Below, piece by piece: positions 10,576-19,089 of a stretch of 64,000 nucleotides of DNA; the stretch's first letter is position 1; each line of letters starts with the position of its first letter. Source of the stretch: Micromonospora sp. NBC_00389 (GTDB lineage Bacteria > Actinomycetota > Actinomycetes > Mycobacteriales > Micromonosporaceae); contig NZ_CP107947.1 of NCBI RefSeq assembly GCF_036059255.1, positions 1,922,001 through 1,986,000 of the forward strand, written 5' to 3'. A model generated the notes under the pieces. The model worked only from the letters and a program-made list of their open reading frames with translations. It was not told the DNA's origin and did no database searches. A program made the translations under genes and the position numbers.

Positions 10576-11322
10576 GTGACCACGGACCCGCTCGCCCCGC
10601 TGCTCGCGCTCGCCGACATCGCCGCCGCCGTCGAGCGGGCCCGCGAGCGGTTCGACCAGGCGCTCGGGCACCGCGCGTTGCGCCGGCACGGCGGCCAGGT
10701 CGCGGCCGAGGTCAGCCTCCGGTCCGCGGTGGCCAGCGCCGCCCTCGAGGGGTACGCCCACGAGCGCGAAGCCGTCAGGAGCGGCACGGTCACCGACCCG
10801 GTGCTCCAGGGGGCGCTACGGGTCGCCGGGGCGCTGCCCGGGCTGAGCGAGCTCTGGCCGAAGGCCCCCCGACAGGCCCTCGCGAAGCTGCACGTACTCG
10901 CTGCCCGGGACATGGTGCCGGAGGACGAACTGGGCCGACCGGTCGCCGACCCGGTGGTCGCCGCCCGGCTGGACGGGCTGGCCGGGCTGGTCGCCGGCGG
11001 CACCAGGGTCTCGCCGCTGGTGCTCGCCGCCGTGGTCCACGGGGAACTGCTGAACCTGCGCCCGTTCGCCGGCCCGTCCGGCGTGGTGGCCCGCGGTGCC
11101 GCGCGCCTGGTGCTGCTCGCCAGCGGCCTCGACCCGCGCGGCCTGCTCGCCGTCGACGTCGGTCACCGTGAGCGGGAGCCCGAGTACGTCGGCTCGGCCA
11201 GCGCCTTCGCCACCGGCACCCCGGATGGTCTGCGATCCTGGCTGCGCCACTACATGGCGGCCGTGGAGGTCGGCGCCGACCAGCTCACCGCCATCGGCGA
11301 CGAGATCCTCGCCGCCGCCTGA
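10576..11322 (+). CDS. Fic-like protein with degenerate catalytic motif
   Basis: This is a 248-residue, mostly helical protein from a GTG start, in the place where other actinobacteria carry a Fic-related gene next to acs. The segment [23 protein letters not shown] (from about residue 156) aligns with the Fic motif HPFxx(G/S)NGRxxR, but the catalytic His is Arg and the Asn-Gly is Ser-Gly. AMP transfer is therefore unlikely. An upstream AALEGY (about residue 57) matches the position of the Fic inhibitory or helical region. It may be a scaffold or regulatory pseudo-enzyme. Pairing with acs and the HAD phosphatase is conserved context, not proof of shared function. Confidence 0.75.
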   Translation: MTTDPLAPLLALADIAAAVERARERFDQALGHRALRRHGGQVAAEVSLRSAVASAALEGYAHEREAVRSGTVTDPVLQGALRVAGALPGLSELWPKAPRQALAKLHVLAARDMVPEDELGRPVADPVVAARLDGLAGLVAGGTRVSPLVLAAVVHGELLNLRPFAGPSGVVARGAARLVLLASGLDPRGLLAVDVGHREREPEYVGSASAFATGTPDGLRSWLRHYMAAVEVGADQLTAIGDEILAAA

Positions 11323-11427
11323 GCTGCGCACCTGCGGCCGTCGATCATTTCGCTGTGCTGCCTCACAACGGGCGCAACACTGCCTGAGGCGACCACCGAT
11401 TTGATGATCGCCCTCGTGGCGAGGAGG

Positions 11428-12231
11428 TCAGGCGGAGGCGGCGGCGCGGGTGCGACGGTGCCGGCCGTACCAGGCGATGCCGATGGCGACGCCCACGCCG
11501 ACCCCCAGGGCCGCCGCGGCGACCGGGACGGCGGGCCGCTCCCGCAGCCGACGGCCCAGCGGGATCGGGTGTCGGAACTCCAGGACCGGCCACGCGTTCT
11601 CCGAGGCCAGCTTGCGCAGCTGCCGGTCCGGGTTCACCACGCTCGGGTGCCCGACGCACTCCAGCAGGGGGCGGTCGCTGTACGAGTCGGAGTAGGCGTA
11701 CGAGTCGGCCAGGTCGTAGCCCCGGGCGGCGGCCAGCTCGCCGACCGCCTCGACCTTGCTCGGGCCGGCCGCGTAGAACTCGACCTCACCGCTGTACCGG
11801 CCGTCCCGCACCGTCATCCGCGTGGCGATCACGTCGGTCACCCCGAGCAGCTCGCCGATCGGCCGGACCATCTCCTCGCCGGAGGCGGAGACCAGCACCA
11901 CGTCCCGGCCGGCCGCCTGATGCTCCTCGATCAGCGCGGCGGCCTCGGCGTACACGTAGGGGTTGATGAGCTCATGCAGTGTCTCCGCGACGATCTGGCG
12001 GACCTGTTCCACCTGCCAGCCCTTGCAGAGCGCAGCCAGGTAGTCCCGTGTTCGGGCCATGGTCTGCTCGTCGGTGCCGCCCAGCCGGAACATCAGCTGC
12101 GCGTACGCCGACTTGACCACGTCACGCCGGGTGATCAGCCCGTCCCGGTAGAACGGCCGACCGAACGCCAGGGCGCTCGACTTGGCGATGACGGTCTTGT
12201 CCAGATCGAAGAAAGCGGCACTTCGGCCCAC
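11428..12231 (-). CDS. HAD-IB family phosphatase with C-terminal membrane anchor
   Basis: This 267-residue protein has all four HAD motifs: DLDKT (residues 9-13, nucleophile Asp), VSAS (about residue 112), a Lys in GPSKVEAV, and YSDSYSDRPLLE with the metal-binding acids (about residue 180). Subclass IB enzymes are SerB-like or acyl-phosphate/lysophospholipid phosphatases. The C-terminus holds a hydrophobic segment (VPVAAAALGVGVGVAIGIAW) and a basic tail, so the enzyme is probably tethered to the inner face of the membrane. The homologous mycobacterial gene (Rv3661) also flanks the 6C RNA and ssd, matching this context. The substrate cannot be told. Confidence 0.9.
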   Translation of the reverse strand: MGRSAAFFDLDKTVIAKSSALAFGRPFYRDGLITRRDVVKSAYAQLMFRLGGTDEQTMARTRDYLAALCKGWQVEQVRQIVAETLHELINPYVYAEAAALIEEHQAAGRDVVLVSASGEEMVRPIGELLGVTDVIATRMTVRDGRYSGEVEFYAAGPSKVEAVGELAAARGYDLADSYAYSDSYSDRPLLECVGHPSVVNPDRQLRKLASENAWPVLEFRHPIPLGRRLRERPAVPVAAAALGVGVGVAIGIAWYGRHRRTRAAASA

Positions 12232-12449
12232 GGCGCGAAAGTCTAGCCGGATGGTCTATCGTCGGCGGGTGCCCGGGGTCACGCCACCCCTCGGACCTGC
12301 GGGCCGGCACCACCACCTCCACTCGGCGTGACCGCGCTCACACTTTGCGAGGAGATTTTCGCACTGAGTGGGGTCGACACCACTCGACGTGACGGGTCCG
12401 CTCAGGCAGACTTGTCCGCACGACGAGTTTTCATATCTCCGAAAACAGA

Positions 12450-12560
12450 CAGACCCTCGGCGGTTGCACCCCCCGTAACCGCTGAGTGGTTCGGCTCGAC
12501 CCCCCCGGAGCCGAACCTCCGACGACCCCCGTCTCCCCCCGACGGGGGTCGTCCCTTTCC
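12450..12560 (+). ncRNA. 6C small RNA
   Basis: Three consecutive hairpins carry loops with at least six cytosines: 12460-12482 (stem GCGGTT/AACCGC), 12490-12515 (stem TTCGGCTC/GAGCCGAA) and 12521-12553 (13-bp perfect stem, loop TCCCCCC, then CCCTTTCC). C-rich loops of this kind define the actinobacterial 6C RNA. In M. tuberculosis the equivalent (B11) lies between the homologues of the HAD phosphatase and ssd, very close to this setting. The third hairpin looks like the terminator. The 5' end is estimated; a TTGTCC at 12411 with an AT-richer stretch near 12430 could be the promoter. C-rich loops probably pair with G-rich ribosome binding sites of targets. Confidence 0.85.
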
Positions 12561-12579
12561 AGGGAGTGTGCCGGGCAGG

Positions 12580-13260
12580 TCACAGGTCGCCCCGTCCTCC
12601 TTCGGGCCGCTCCTCCCGACCGTCACTCCGACCGGCGCGCCCACGCTTCGACCTGGACATTTCGCCCGCGATTGGTAGCCAGTAGAAGGGGATCAACGCG
12701 GTGATCACGGCCACGCCGAGGGCGGGGAGTAGGGCACCCAGCACGACTCCGGCGGCGATCCAGAAGGGTGCGACCCGGAAACGCCTGCTGATCGCCCTCT
12801 CACCTGCGGGATCGACGGTGCTGGCCAGCAGCCGATGATCACGGCGCGCGTACTCCCAGATCGCGTTAAAAAGAGAGGCTGCCACTCCGAGCGCGATGCC
12901 GTAGAAGACGACCGCAGTGCGCTGCCCGTGTCCGTCGCGGAACGCGGCGGCCAGCACGGAAGCGGCGAATGGCAGGAACGCGATGGTCATCAGCAGCAGG
13001 GTGTTGAGCAACAGCACCACCCGGTCGACGCCACGGAGGTGGTCGAACATGACGTGGTGGTTGGCCCACACCTGCCCAATGAGAAGGAAGGTGAGGGCGT
13101 AAGCCAGGTAGGACGGCCACAGCTCAGCAAGGCCGTGGGCCAGGTGTCGGGTGTCCTGCGGCGGGTGGATCTCCAGGACGAGCAGGGTGATGGAGATCGC
13201 GAAGACCGCATCGCTGAAGGCGACGAGCCGCGCCGGTTTGCGTTCCACGCCGAACGCCAT
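12580..13260 (-). CDS. TMEM175/DUF1211 family membrane channel protein
   Basis: This is a 226-residue integral membrane protein from ATG at 13260, chosen because MAFGVERKPARLVAFSDAVFAI begins the family's first helix. The signature RLVAFSDAVFAISITLLVLE (R...FSD) identifies the TMEM175-type potassium channel family. About six membrane helices are visible, including WPSYLAYALTFLLIGQVW and the histidine pair in WANHHVMFDHL. The C-terminus is a charged Arg/Gly/Asp/Glu tail. Bacterial members conduct potassium without the classical selectivity filter. It stands alone between the 6C RNA and the ECF sigma gene; its 3' end faces the 6C RNA terminator, which may serve both. Confidence 0.88.
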   Translation of the reverse strand: MAFGVERKPARLVAFSDAVFAISITLLVLEIHPPQDTRHLAHGLAELWPSYLAYALTFLLIGQVWANHHVMFDHLRGVDRVVLLLNTLLLMTIAFLPFAASVLAAAFRDGHGQRTAVVFYGIALGVAASLFNAIWEYARRDHRLLASTVDPAGERAISRRFRVAPFWIAAGVVLGALLPALGVAVITALIPFYWLPIAGEMSRSKRGRAGRSDGREERPEGGRGDL

Positions 13261-13471
13261 TGACCTTCCTGGTCCGCGAACAGGTTCTGCCACCGCCCAA
13301 GCCTGAGACACGGGACCCAGCTGGGCGTGCAGCCGGGCGGGCGTGTCACCCCGATACTCCGAGCCTTGTGATCAGGGCACTGAGAGGTTGAGAGAGCGAA
13401 AGCTCACCGGCCGTCGTGCGGTAATCGTCGGGCCGGTCGCGACACAAGCCAGGGTGAGAGTCGCCGAGGCA

Positions 13472-14035
13472 ATGGGGGTTCGGGTGGGTCCACCGGAGAA
13501 ACGCGACGAGGTCTGGTTCACCAGGCTCTACGCCGCCGAGTACGCACACATCGTCAGGTACGGACTGCGTCGACTCGCCGACGCGGACGCGTCGGCGGAA
13601 CTCGCCCAGGAGGTCTTCGTCGTCGCGTGGCGGCGCCGCGGTGAGGTGCCGGACCGCAGCCTGCCCTGGCTGTACGGGGTGGCCCGGCGCCTGCTGGCGA
13701 ACCAGTGGCGGTCCCGGCGCGCCGCCCCGGACGTCCTGCCGATCACCGACGCCGACCTCGCGCGGGTGGCGCATCCGTCCGGCGCCGACGCCACCGTGGG
13801 AGTCGCCGACGTCCGGGCGGCCCTGGCCACCCTCAGCGACCTCGACCAGGAGATCCTCCGGCTGATCGGCTGGGAGGAGCTGACGGTCTCCGAGGCGGCC
13901 CAGGTACTCGGCTGCGCTCGCGCCACCGTGGCGGTGCGTCTGCACCGTGCCCGCCGCCGTCTCACCGAAGCGATGTCAGAGCAGCCCGTCCGGCCCCGGC
14001 GTCCGGTGTTGGCGACCATTCGAGAGGACCTGTGA
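13472..14035 (+). CDS. ECF-type RNA polymerase sigma factor
   Basis: This is a 187-residue sigma factor from ATG at 13472 (MGVRVGPPEKRDEVWF); GTG at 13454 and further upstream starts are possible. Region 2 is FTRLYAAEYAHIVRYGLRRL and DASAELAQEVFVVAWRR (about residues 17-55). Region 4 is LATLSDLDQEILRLIGWEELTVSEAAQVLG, with the recognition helix ARATVAVRLHRARRRL (about residues 120-170). The stop overlaps the ATG of the next gene (TGATG), so the pair is translationally coupled. The partner is a single-span protein and probably controls the sigma factor's activity. Confidence 0.92.
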   Translation: MGVRVGPPEKRDEVWFTRLYAAEYAHIVRYGLRRLADADASAELAQEVFVVAWRRRGEVPDRSLPWLYGVARRLLANQWRSRRAAPDVLPITDADLARVAHPSGADATVGVADVRAALATLSDLDQEILRLIGWEELTVSEAAQVLGCARATVAVRLHRARRRLTEAMSEQPVRPRRPVLATIREDL

Positions 14036-15045
14036 TGTTCGGAGCAGAGCGAACCCGTACCCTCCTCGGCCCGGTCGACCCGGCCCGGGACACCGCCGTG
14101 GCGCCATCCTCGGTCTCGGCGCGCGACCTGATCGACCGTGCCGGCGCCGTCGAGCCGGTCGTCGGTCATCGCCGCGTACGCCCGACCCGTCGGCTGGTTC
14201 TGACGGCCGGGACGTTGGCCGTCGCGGCCGGCGCCGTGGCGGTCCTCCAGCCGTTCGACAAGGTCGCCCCGGACACCGGGGACGTGCCGAAGGCCGCGCC
14301 CGGATCGGTGCTCGTGCCGGTCGCGTACCAGTTCGACTCGGACGCCCCAGCGGCCGGCCCGCAGCTGCGCGCCCTGGCCAGCAAGCTCGTCGACGCGGAG
14401 TACGACAACAGCAGCGGGCGCTACATGTATCACCACACGAAGCTGTGGGGCGACCCGGTGATGACCTCCGCTGACGGCCGCCACCACGTCGCATTCGCCG
14501 ACGAGACCAAGGTCTGGCAGGCCGTCGACGGGACCGGGAACCAGACCACCATCCAACTGGAACCGCAGTATCCCGACCAGGAGTCCCGGGACTACTGGCA
14601 ACGCAATCTCGGGAAGGTCCCTGCGGTCGCCGGCACCCCCGCACCCGCCACCGTTCCGCTGCCGCCCAGGGAACTCACGCCACCGCAGGCTGATCGGTCG
14701 CAGCTACGCGAGCTGCTGAAGGCCGCCCACGGCGCGGGCGCGGTGAGCAAGGAGGTCAGCACGGTGTACGGGCGGTACGTGGTGCCGCGGCAGACCCGCG
14801 CGGAGATCCTGCGGGTCCTCGCCGAGGTTCCCGGCTTCCGGTGGCGAGGGCAGGTGACCGACCGCGCTGGACGGAAGGGTGCCGCGATCACCTTCGACGA
14901 CCGCGAGCACGACGCGCAGTCTCTGCTGATCTTCGACCCACAGACGGGCGAGCTGCTCGCCCACGAGCGGCTGACGCTCGCACCCGTGCGGATCAGCTCG
15001 TACAAGGTGATCCTCGATACCGCCTGGACCGACCGGCTCGGTTGA
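14035..15045 (+). CDS. CU044_5270-type membrane protein, likely sigma-factor partner
   Basis: This 336-residue protein has a cytoplasmic N-terminal region of about 50 residues and a single membrane helix (RLVLTAGTLAVAAGAVAVL, about residues 55-75). The large extracytoplasmic domain contains YHHTKLWGDP, REYWQ-like SRDYWQRNL and a late ITFDDREHDAQSLLIFDPQTGELL. This layout matches the actinobacterial CU044_5270 family, which is regularly encoded right after an ECF sigma gene. By context it probably acts as an anti-sigma or sensor protein, although it lacks the HxxxCxxC zinc motif of classical anti-sigma factors. A strong terminator follows at 15055. Confidence 0.8.
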   Translation: MFGAERTRTLLGPVDPARDTAVAPSSVSARDLIDRAGAVEPVVGHRRVRPTRRLVLTAGTLAVAAGAVAVLQPFDKVAPDTGDVPKAAPGSVLVPVAYQFDSDAPAAGPQLRALASKLVDAEYDNSSGRYMYHHTKLWGDPVMTSADGRHHVAFADETKVWQAVDGTGNQTTIQLEPQYPDQESRDYWQRNLGKVPAVAGTPAPATVPLPPRELTPPQADRSQLRELLKAAHGAGAVSKEVSTVYGRYVVPRQTRAEILRVLAEVPGFRWRGQVTDRAGRKGAAITFDDREHDAQSLLIFDPQTGELLAHERLTLAPVRISSYKVILDTAWTDRLG

Positions 15046-15054
15046 CCGCCGGCA

Positions 15055-15083
15055 GCGGGGCCGCTCCCTCGGAGCGGCCCCGC
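15055..15083 (+). terminator. Terminator of the sigma factor operon
   Basis: A perfect 13-bp stem (15055-15067 with 15071-15083) with loop CTC lies 10 bases after the stop of the sigma partner gene and is followed by CGCGTTTCC. It closes the two-gene operon. Confidence 0.85.
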
Positions 15084-15265
15084 CGCGTTTCCATTCCAGC
15101 CGGAGCATCGGTCGGACATGCCCCGCGCGTAGCAGATCAACTGTCTCGCCGGGCGTTGTCCACAGCCCGCCGCGTTGTCCACAGGCGGCGCGGTCGGGAC
15201 GGTTTGCGGGGCGGAACCCGAGCAGGGTCGGCGGCACACCCGAGCCCGACCCGCTGGAGGCCGCG

Positions 15266-16369
15266 ATGGCACCCCGTACCTCCGTTCCGCCGATCCGACG
15301 ACTTCCCCTGGTCGTCACAGGGGACGGCGATCTGCTCGACGACCTGCTCCGGCTCGCCGCCGCAGGCGGGACCGAGGTGGAGCTCGCCGCCGACCCGGCG
15401 GCCGCCCGTACCCGCTGGCTTCCCGCACCGCTGGTGCTGCTCGGCGCCGACCAGGCGCAGCCGTGCCTGCGTGCCCGGCTGCCGCACCGGCCCCGGCTGG
15501 TGCTGGTCGGCCGGGCCGGCCAGATCGACCCCGGCTGGCAGATCGCCGAGCTGATCGGCGCCGAGCACGTCGCCGCGCTGCCCGCCGCGGAACCGTGGCT
15601 GGTGGATCGGTTCGCCGAGCACGGCCCTGACCATCCGGACGGCTCCGGCGCCCGGATCGTCGCGCTGCTCGGTGGGCGGGGCGGCGCCGGGGCGAGCGTG
15701 CTCGCCGGCGGGCTTGCCGTGACCGCCGCCCGGGCCCGGCTGCGCACCCTGCTGGTCGACGCCGACCCGCTCGGCGGTGGCCTCGACCTCGTGCTGGGCT
15801 GGGAGCAACTGGAAGGGCTGCGCTGGCCCTCACTCACCGGTGCGGACGGGCGGGTCGACGCCCCAGCGTTGGTCCAGGCCCTACCCAGCCGCGGCGACCT
15901 GGTGGTGCTCTCCTGGGACCGCGGCGACCTGTTGGCGCTGCCCGCGGCGGCGATGGCGGCGACCCTCGACGCGGCCCGGCGCGGCCGGGACTTCGTGGTG
16001 ATCGACCTGCCTCGGCAGCTGGACGCCGCCGCCGTGATGGCGTTGCAGGCGGCCGATCAGGCGTTCGTCGTCGTCCCGGCCGAGCTGCGAGCCACCGCGG
16101 CGGCCGCGCGGGTGGTGGCCGCCGCCGTCCCGCACTGCGCCGCGCTCTCGGTGGTGGTGCGCGGGCCCGCCCCGGGCCGGTTGCGCGCGACCGAGGTGGC
16201 GCGGGCACTCGGGCTTCCGCTCGCCGGCACGCTGCGGCCCGAGCCGGGGCTCTGCCGCGGGCTGGAACGGGGCGAGGCCCCGGCCGCCGCCGGCAGGGGT
16301 CCGCTGGCCGCCCTCTGCCAGCGGATTGTCACCGAGCTCACCGGCGTTCCGGTCGCGAGTGCGGCATGA
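15266..16369 (+). CDS. ssd: CpaE/Ssd-like ATPase of the tad pilus locus
   Basis: This 367-residue protein has an N-terminal receiver-like half (about residues 1-125) and a C-terminal MinD/ParA-like half. The deviant Walker A reads LLGGRGGAGAS (about residue 134), without the usual lysines, so ATP binding may be weak. LLVDADPLGGGLDLVLGWE and FVVIDLPRQLD follow as in MinD-type proteins. In mycobacteria the homologue (septum site determining protein, Rv3660c) sits before cpaF. In Caulobacter, CpaE localises the pilus machinery. The stop overlaps the cpaF start (ATGA), so the two are coupled. With cpaF broken downstream, its pilus role here is doubtful, but the gene itself is intact. Confidence 0.88.
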   Translation: MAPRTSVPPIRRLPLVVTGDGDLLDDLLRLAAAGGTEVELAADPAAARTRWLPAPLVLLGADQAQPCLRARLPHRPRLVLVGRAGQIDPGWQIAELIGAEHVAALPAAEPWLVDRFAEHGPDHPDGSGARIVALLGGRGGAGASVLAGGLAVTAARARLRTLLVDADPLGGGLDLVLGWEQLEGLRWPSLTGADGRVDAPALVQALPSRGDLVVLSWDRGDLLALPAAAMAATLDAARRGRDFVVIDLPRQLDAAAVMALQAADQAFVVVPAELRATAAAARVVAAAVPHCAALSVVVRGPAPGRLRATEVARALGLPLAGTLRPEPGLCRGLERGEAPAAAGRGPLAALCQRIVTELTGVPVASAA

Positions 16370-17451
16370 CGGGCCGGCTGGAGGACGGCACCCTCGCCGC
16401 CCGGGTTCGGCAGCGCATCGCCGCGGCCACCACCCCAGTCACCCCGGCGGCGATCGTCTCGGCGGTACGGGCCGAGCCCACCGCCGCGGTGCTCGGTGAC
16501 ACCGCCGTGCTTCGGATCGCCGACCGGGTCCACGACGACCTCGTCGGCGCCGGGCCGCTGGCCCCGCTGCTGGCCGACCGGGAGGTGACAGACGTACTGG
16601 TCAACGGGACCCGGGTCTGGGTCGACCGGGGGGCCGGGCTGCACCAGGTGGCGATCCTGGTGGGCTCGGTGGAGGACGTCCGCCGGTTGGCGCAGCGACT
16701 GATCGCCAGCGCCGGGCGGCGGCTCGACGACGGCTCCCCGTACGCGGACGCCCGGCTCCCCGACGGCACCCGGCTGCACGCCGTCCTGCCGCCGGTGGCG
16801 ACCGAGGGCCCGTACCTGTCCCTGCGGACATTCCGGCACCGGCCGTTCACGCTCGACGAGCTGGTGCACCAGGGGACCGTGCCGCGACCGGTGGCACCGG
16901 TGCTCGCCGCCGTCGTCGCGGCCCGGCTGGCGTACCTGGTCACCGGCGGCACGGGGTCGGGCAAGACCACGCTGCTCAACACGCTGCTCGGGTTGGTGAA
17001 GGCCACCGAGCGGATCGTGCTGGTGGAGGACGCCGCCGAGCTGCAGCCGGGGCACCCGCATGTGGTGGGGCTCCAGGCGCGTACCGCCAATGTGGAGGGA
17101 TCGGGCGTGGTGAGCCTCGGCGATCTGGTCCGGCAGGCGTTGCGGATGCGCCCGGACTGGCTGGTGGTCGGGGAGTGCCGGGGCGGCGAAGTGGTCGACC
17201 TGCTCGCCGCGCTGAACACGGGCCACGACGGGGGTGTCGGTTCTCACCGGAGGCTTCAGTGCGTCAAGATTCTTTTCGGTGCAAATTTCAGCGGTGCCTT
17301 CGAGATTTCAGCGATCCTCCTCCTGCCCTTCCTCGTCTTCACCGGCGGCGGCTCATGTGGGAACGGGCAGACTCCTCCCGGTTCCCGGCCGTACGCGTCC
17401 AGCGTCGCCGCCAGGTCGGGATGCCTCTGCGCTTCGAGAAGGGCGAGGTAG
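16366..17451 (+). pseudogene. cpaF: Truncated tad secretion ATPase CpaF (TadA)
   Basis: The frame starts at the ATG overlapping the ssd stop and follows the type II/IV secretion ATPase family for about 292 residues. It includes LADREVTDVLVNG, RGPYLSLRTFRHRPFTLDEL, the Walker A GGTGSGKTT (about residue 197) and the Walker B region LRMRPDWLVVGECRGGEVVDLLAALNTGHDGG. Right where the family continues with the His box (GTLHANSP), near 17,240, the sequence changes to unrelated DNA and runs on to a stop at 17451 with about 68 foreign residues. About 100 C-terminal residues are lost, and tadB, tadC, flp and tadE do not follow. The ATPase is almost certainly non-functional. Confidence 0.88.
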
Positions 17452-17653
17452 GCCTCCGCGGCGTCGGGATGCCCGCCTCAACCTCGATGCTGAGCAGATC
17501 GCCGGCGTCCGCGTTGCAAGGGAAGCTCACCAGGCGCTGGGCGGCCAGCGCATTCCCTTGATCCCTGAGGGTCTCCCCATCGTGCTCGGTGACGGTTCCG
17601 ACCGGCGTCAGGGCGGTCGTGTGCGCCTGGGCATGGTCACACCACCCCGTCAC
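17256..17653 (-). pseudogene. Remnant of a minus-strand gene at the island edge
   Basis: On the minus strand, two frames together give a coherent protein end. Residues such as GNALAAQRLVSFPCNADAGD are read in one frame. A shift near 17474 then leads into GHPDAAEAYLALLEAQRHPD and LAATLDAYGREPGG, ending at a stop at 17256-17258. The shift and an in-frame stop in the second frame mark it as decayed. Family is unknown; the helical Ala/Leu pattern could be a TPR-like repeat. It abuts the point where cpaF breaks and probably came in with the foreign DNA. Confidence 0.45.
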
Positions 17654-18165
17654 GGTCGAGGACCCGCGGCGTGGACCGCACGGCGGGACGTCCGACGCTT
17701 CAACCGCCCCCGAGCCGACCAGCGGACTCAGCGAGACCCACAGGAACGGGGCGGCAGTCGTGACGTTCCGTTACCAACGACCCGGCACCGATCGTGTGGC
17801 GCATCCGCTTCTGCCGATGACAGTGCGCGTGATCATGCCGATGAAGGGCAGACGCACAATTTCTTAGCCTTGACGATTTGGTAGTGAGCTCGACCGGCAT
17901 CTGAATCTGCAGAGGCTAAAGCCGCTGACGCAGGATCGGCGCAGGCGCTCCAGAACGGGATGAAAAATGGCGGCTGAACGAAATTCGCCGACGCCGAGAC
18001 CCTGACCCCGGTGATGCGGGACGTCTTCGGCGCAGCTCAGGATGATTAGCCGCCCTCGGGGCCCTGCCCCCGACTCGCCGGGCGGCCGGTGCGTCGGCAG
18101 CCCGGCGGGTCCGGCTGGCCAACAGGCAGAGGCTGCGGCCACGTCGCGTCGGTTAGCCTGCCGTC
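17654..18165. other. Gene-poor stretch at the left edge of the accessory region
   Basis: No frame here has a recognisable protein or convincing codon pattern. The base composition is more mixed than in the flanking core genes, with AT-richer patches near 17850-17960 such as TTCTTAGCCTTGACGATTTGG. It probably contains decayed foreign sequence and the promoter of the gene at 18166. Confidence 0.4.
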
Positions 18166-18771
18166 ATGGCGAGCGCCGAGCTGGATGAGTTGATCGTCGC
18201 GGACGCCGAGGCGCTGCGCGCGTGGTTGTCGGCCAACCACGCCACGTCGCCCGGCGTCTGGCTGGCCCTGACCAAGAAGGGCGGCATAGTCACCACGCTG
18301 ACCTGGCAGCAGGCGGTCGACGAGGCCCTGTGTTTCGGCTGGATCGACGGGCAGACCCGGAAGCGGGATCAGGAGACCTCTTGGATCCGGTTCACCCCTC
18401 GTAGACCCCGCAGTTCCTGGTCACAACGCAATGTCGCCCACGTGGCCCGGCTGGAAGCACAGGGGCGAATGCTGCCCCCAGGCCGCGTCGCGGTAGAAGC
18501 CGCGAAGGCGGACGGGCGGTGGGCGACGGCCTACGCCCCGCCGTCGGAAGCCGAGGTGCCGGCCGACCTACTCGCCGCCATCGCCGCCGTCCCGGCCGCC
18601 CAGGCCATGTTCGACGTACTCACCAAAACCAACCGGTTCGCTCTCATCTACCGCGTCAATGCCGTCAAACGGGCGCAGACCCGCGAGCGAAAGATCGGCG
18701 AGTTCGTCGCCATGCTGGCCCGCCACGAGACGATCTACCCGCAGAAGGCCCAGCCTCCGAACTCGCCGTAA
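18166..18771 (+). CDS. YdeI/OmpD-associated (OmdA) family protein
   Basis: A 201-residue soluble protein shows the family features: LRAWLSANHATSPGVWLALTKKG near the N-terminus, the conserved WQQAVDEALCFGWIDGQ (about residues 46-62), and WIRFTPRRPRSSWSQRNV with Trp and Arg clusters. The C-terminal helical domain ends in RERKIGEFVAMLARHETIYPQ. Family members are described as bacteriocin-protection or OmpD-associated proteins in enterobacteria. The biochemical role is not settled. It stands alone in the accessory region with no operon partner. Confidence 0.88.
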   Translation: MASAELDELIVADAEALRAWLSANHATSPGVWLALTKKGGIVTTLTWQQAVDEALCFGWIDGQTRKRDQETSWIRFTPRRPRSSWSQRNVAHVARLEAQGRMLPPGRVAVEAAKADGRWATAYAPPSEAEVPADLLAAIAAVPAAQAMFDVLTKTNRFALIYRVNAVKRAQTRERKIGEFVAMLARHETIYPQKAQPPNSP

Positions 18772-19089
18772 TCGGCACCTTCACAATCAAGTGCACTGAT
18801 CTGCCGCTGACCGCGTGTCACGCAGCGTCACAGTCGGTCGGGCAAGACGGTGCTCGGTCTTGCCGAGATCCGCGCGTTCAGACACTCGCGATTCTCGATG
18901 AGGACTATGACTCACGGTGCCAATGCTGGGTGATCACGGCGGCAGGTTCTCTGCGGTTCGACCGAAATCGCCGCCAGACGTGACCTACCCGTCACGAGTT
19001 CAGTGGTGTCAAGATCGATGAGCAGAACCCGAGGGTATCCACATGACCGCGACTGTCACGAAGTACGGCAGCACAGGCTCAGAGTTCGC
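18772..19089. other. Intergenic stretch with a partial dispersed repeat
   Basis: There is no supported gene. At 18862-18878 lies GCCGAGATCCGCGCGTT, a one-base variant of the start of the repeats found at 24093 and 25385. A 20-codon frame starting with ATG at 19043 has no ribosome binding site and was not called. Confidence 0.5.

Noticed and set aside
17589..17867. Plus-strand frame of 92 codons in the left part of the accessory region
   Set aside because: No recognisable sequence, and it overlaps the better supported minus-strand remnant.
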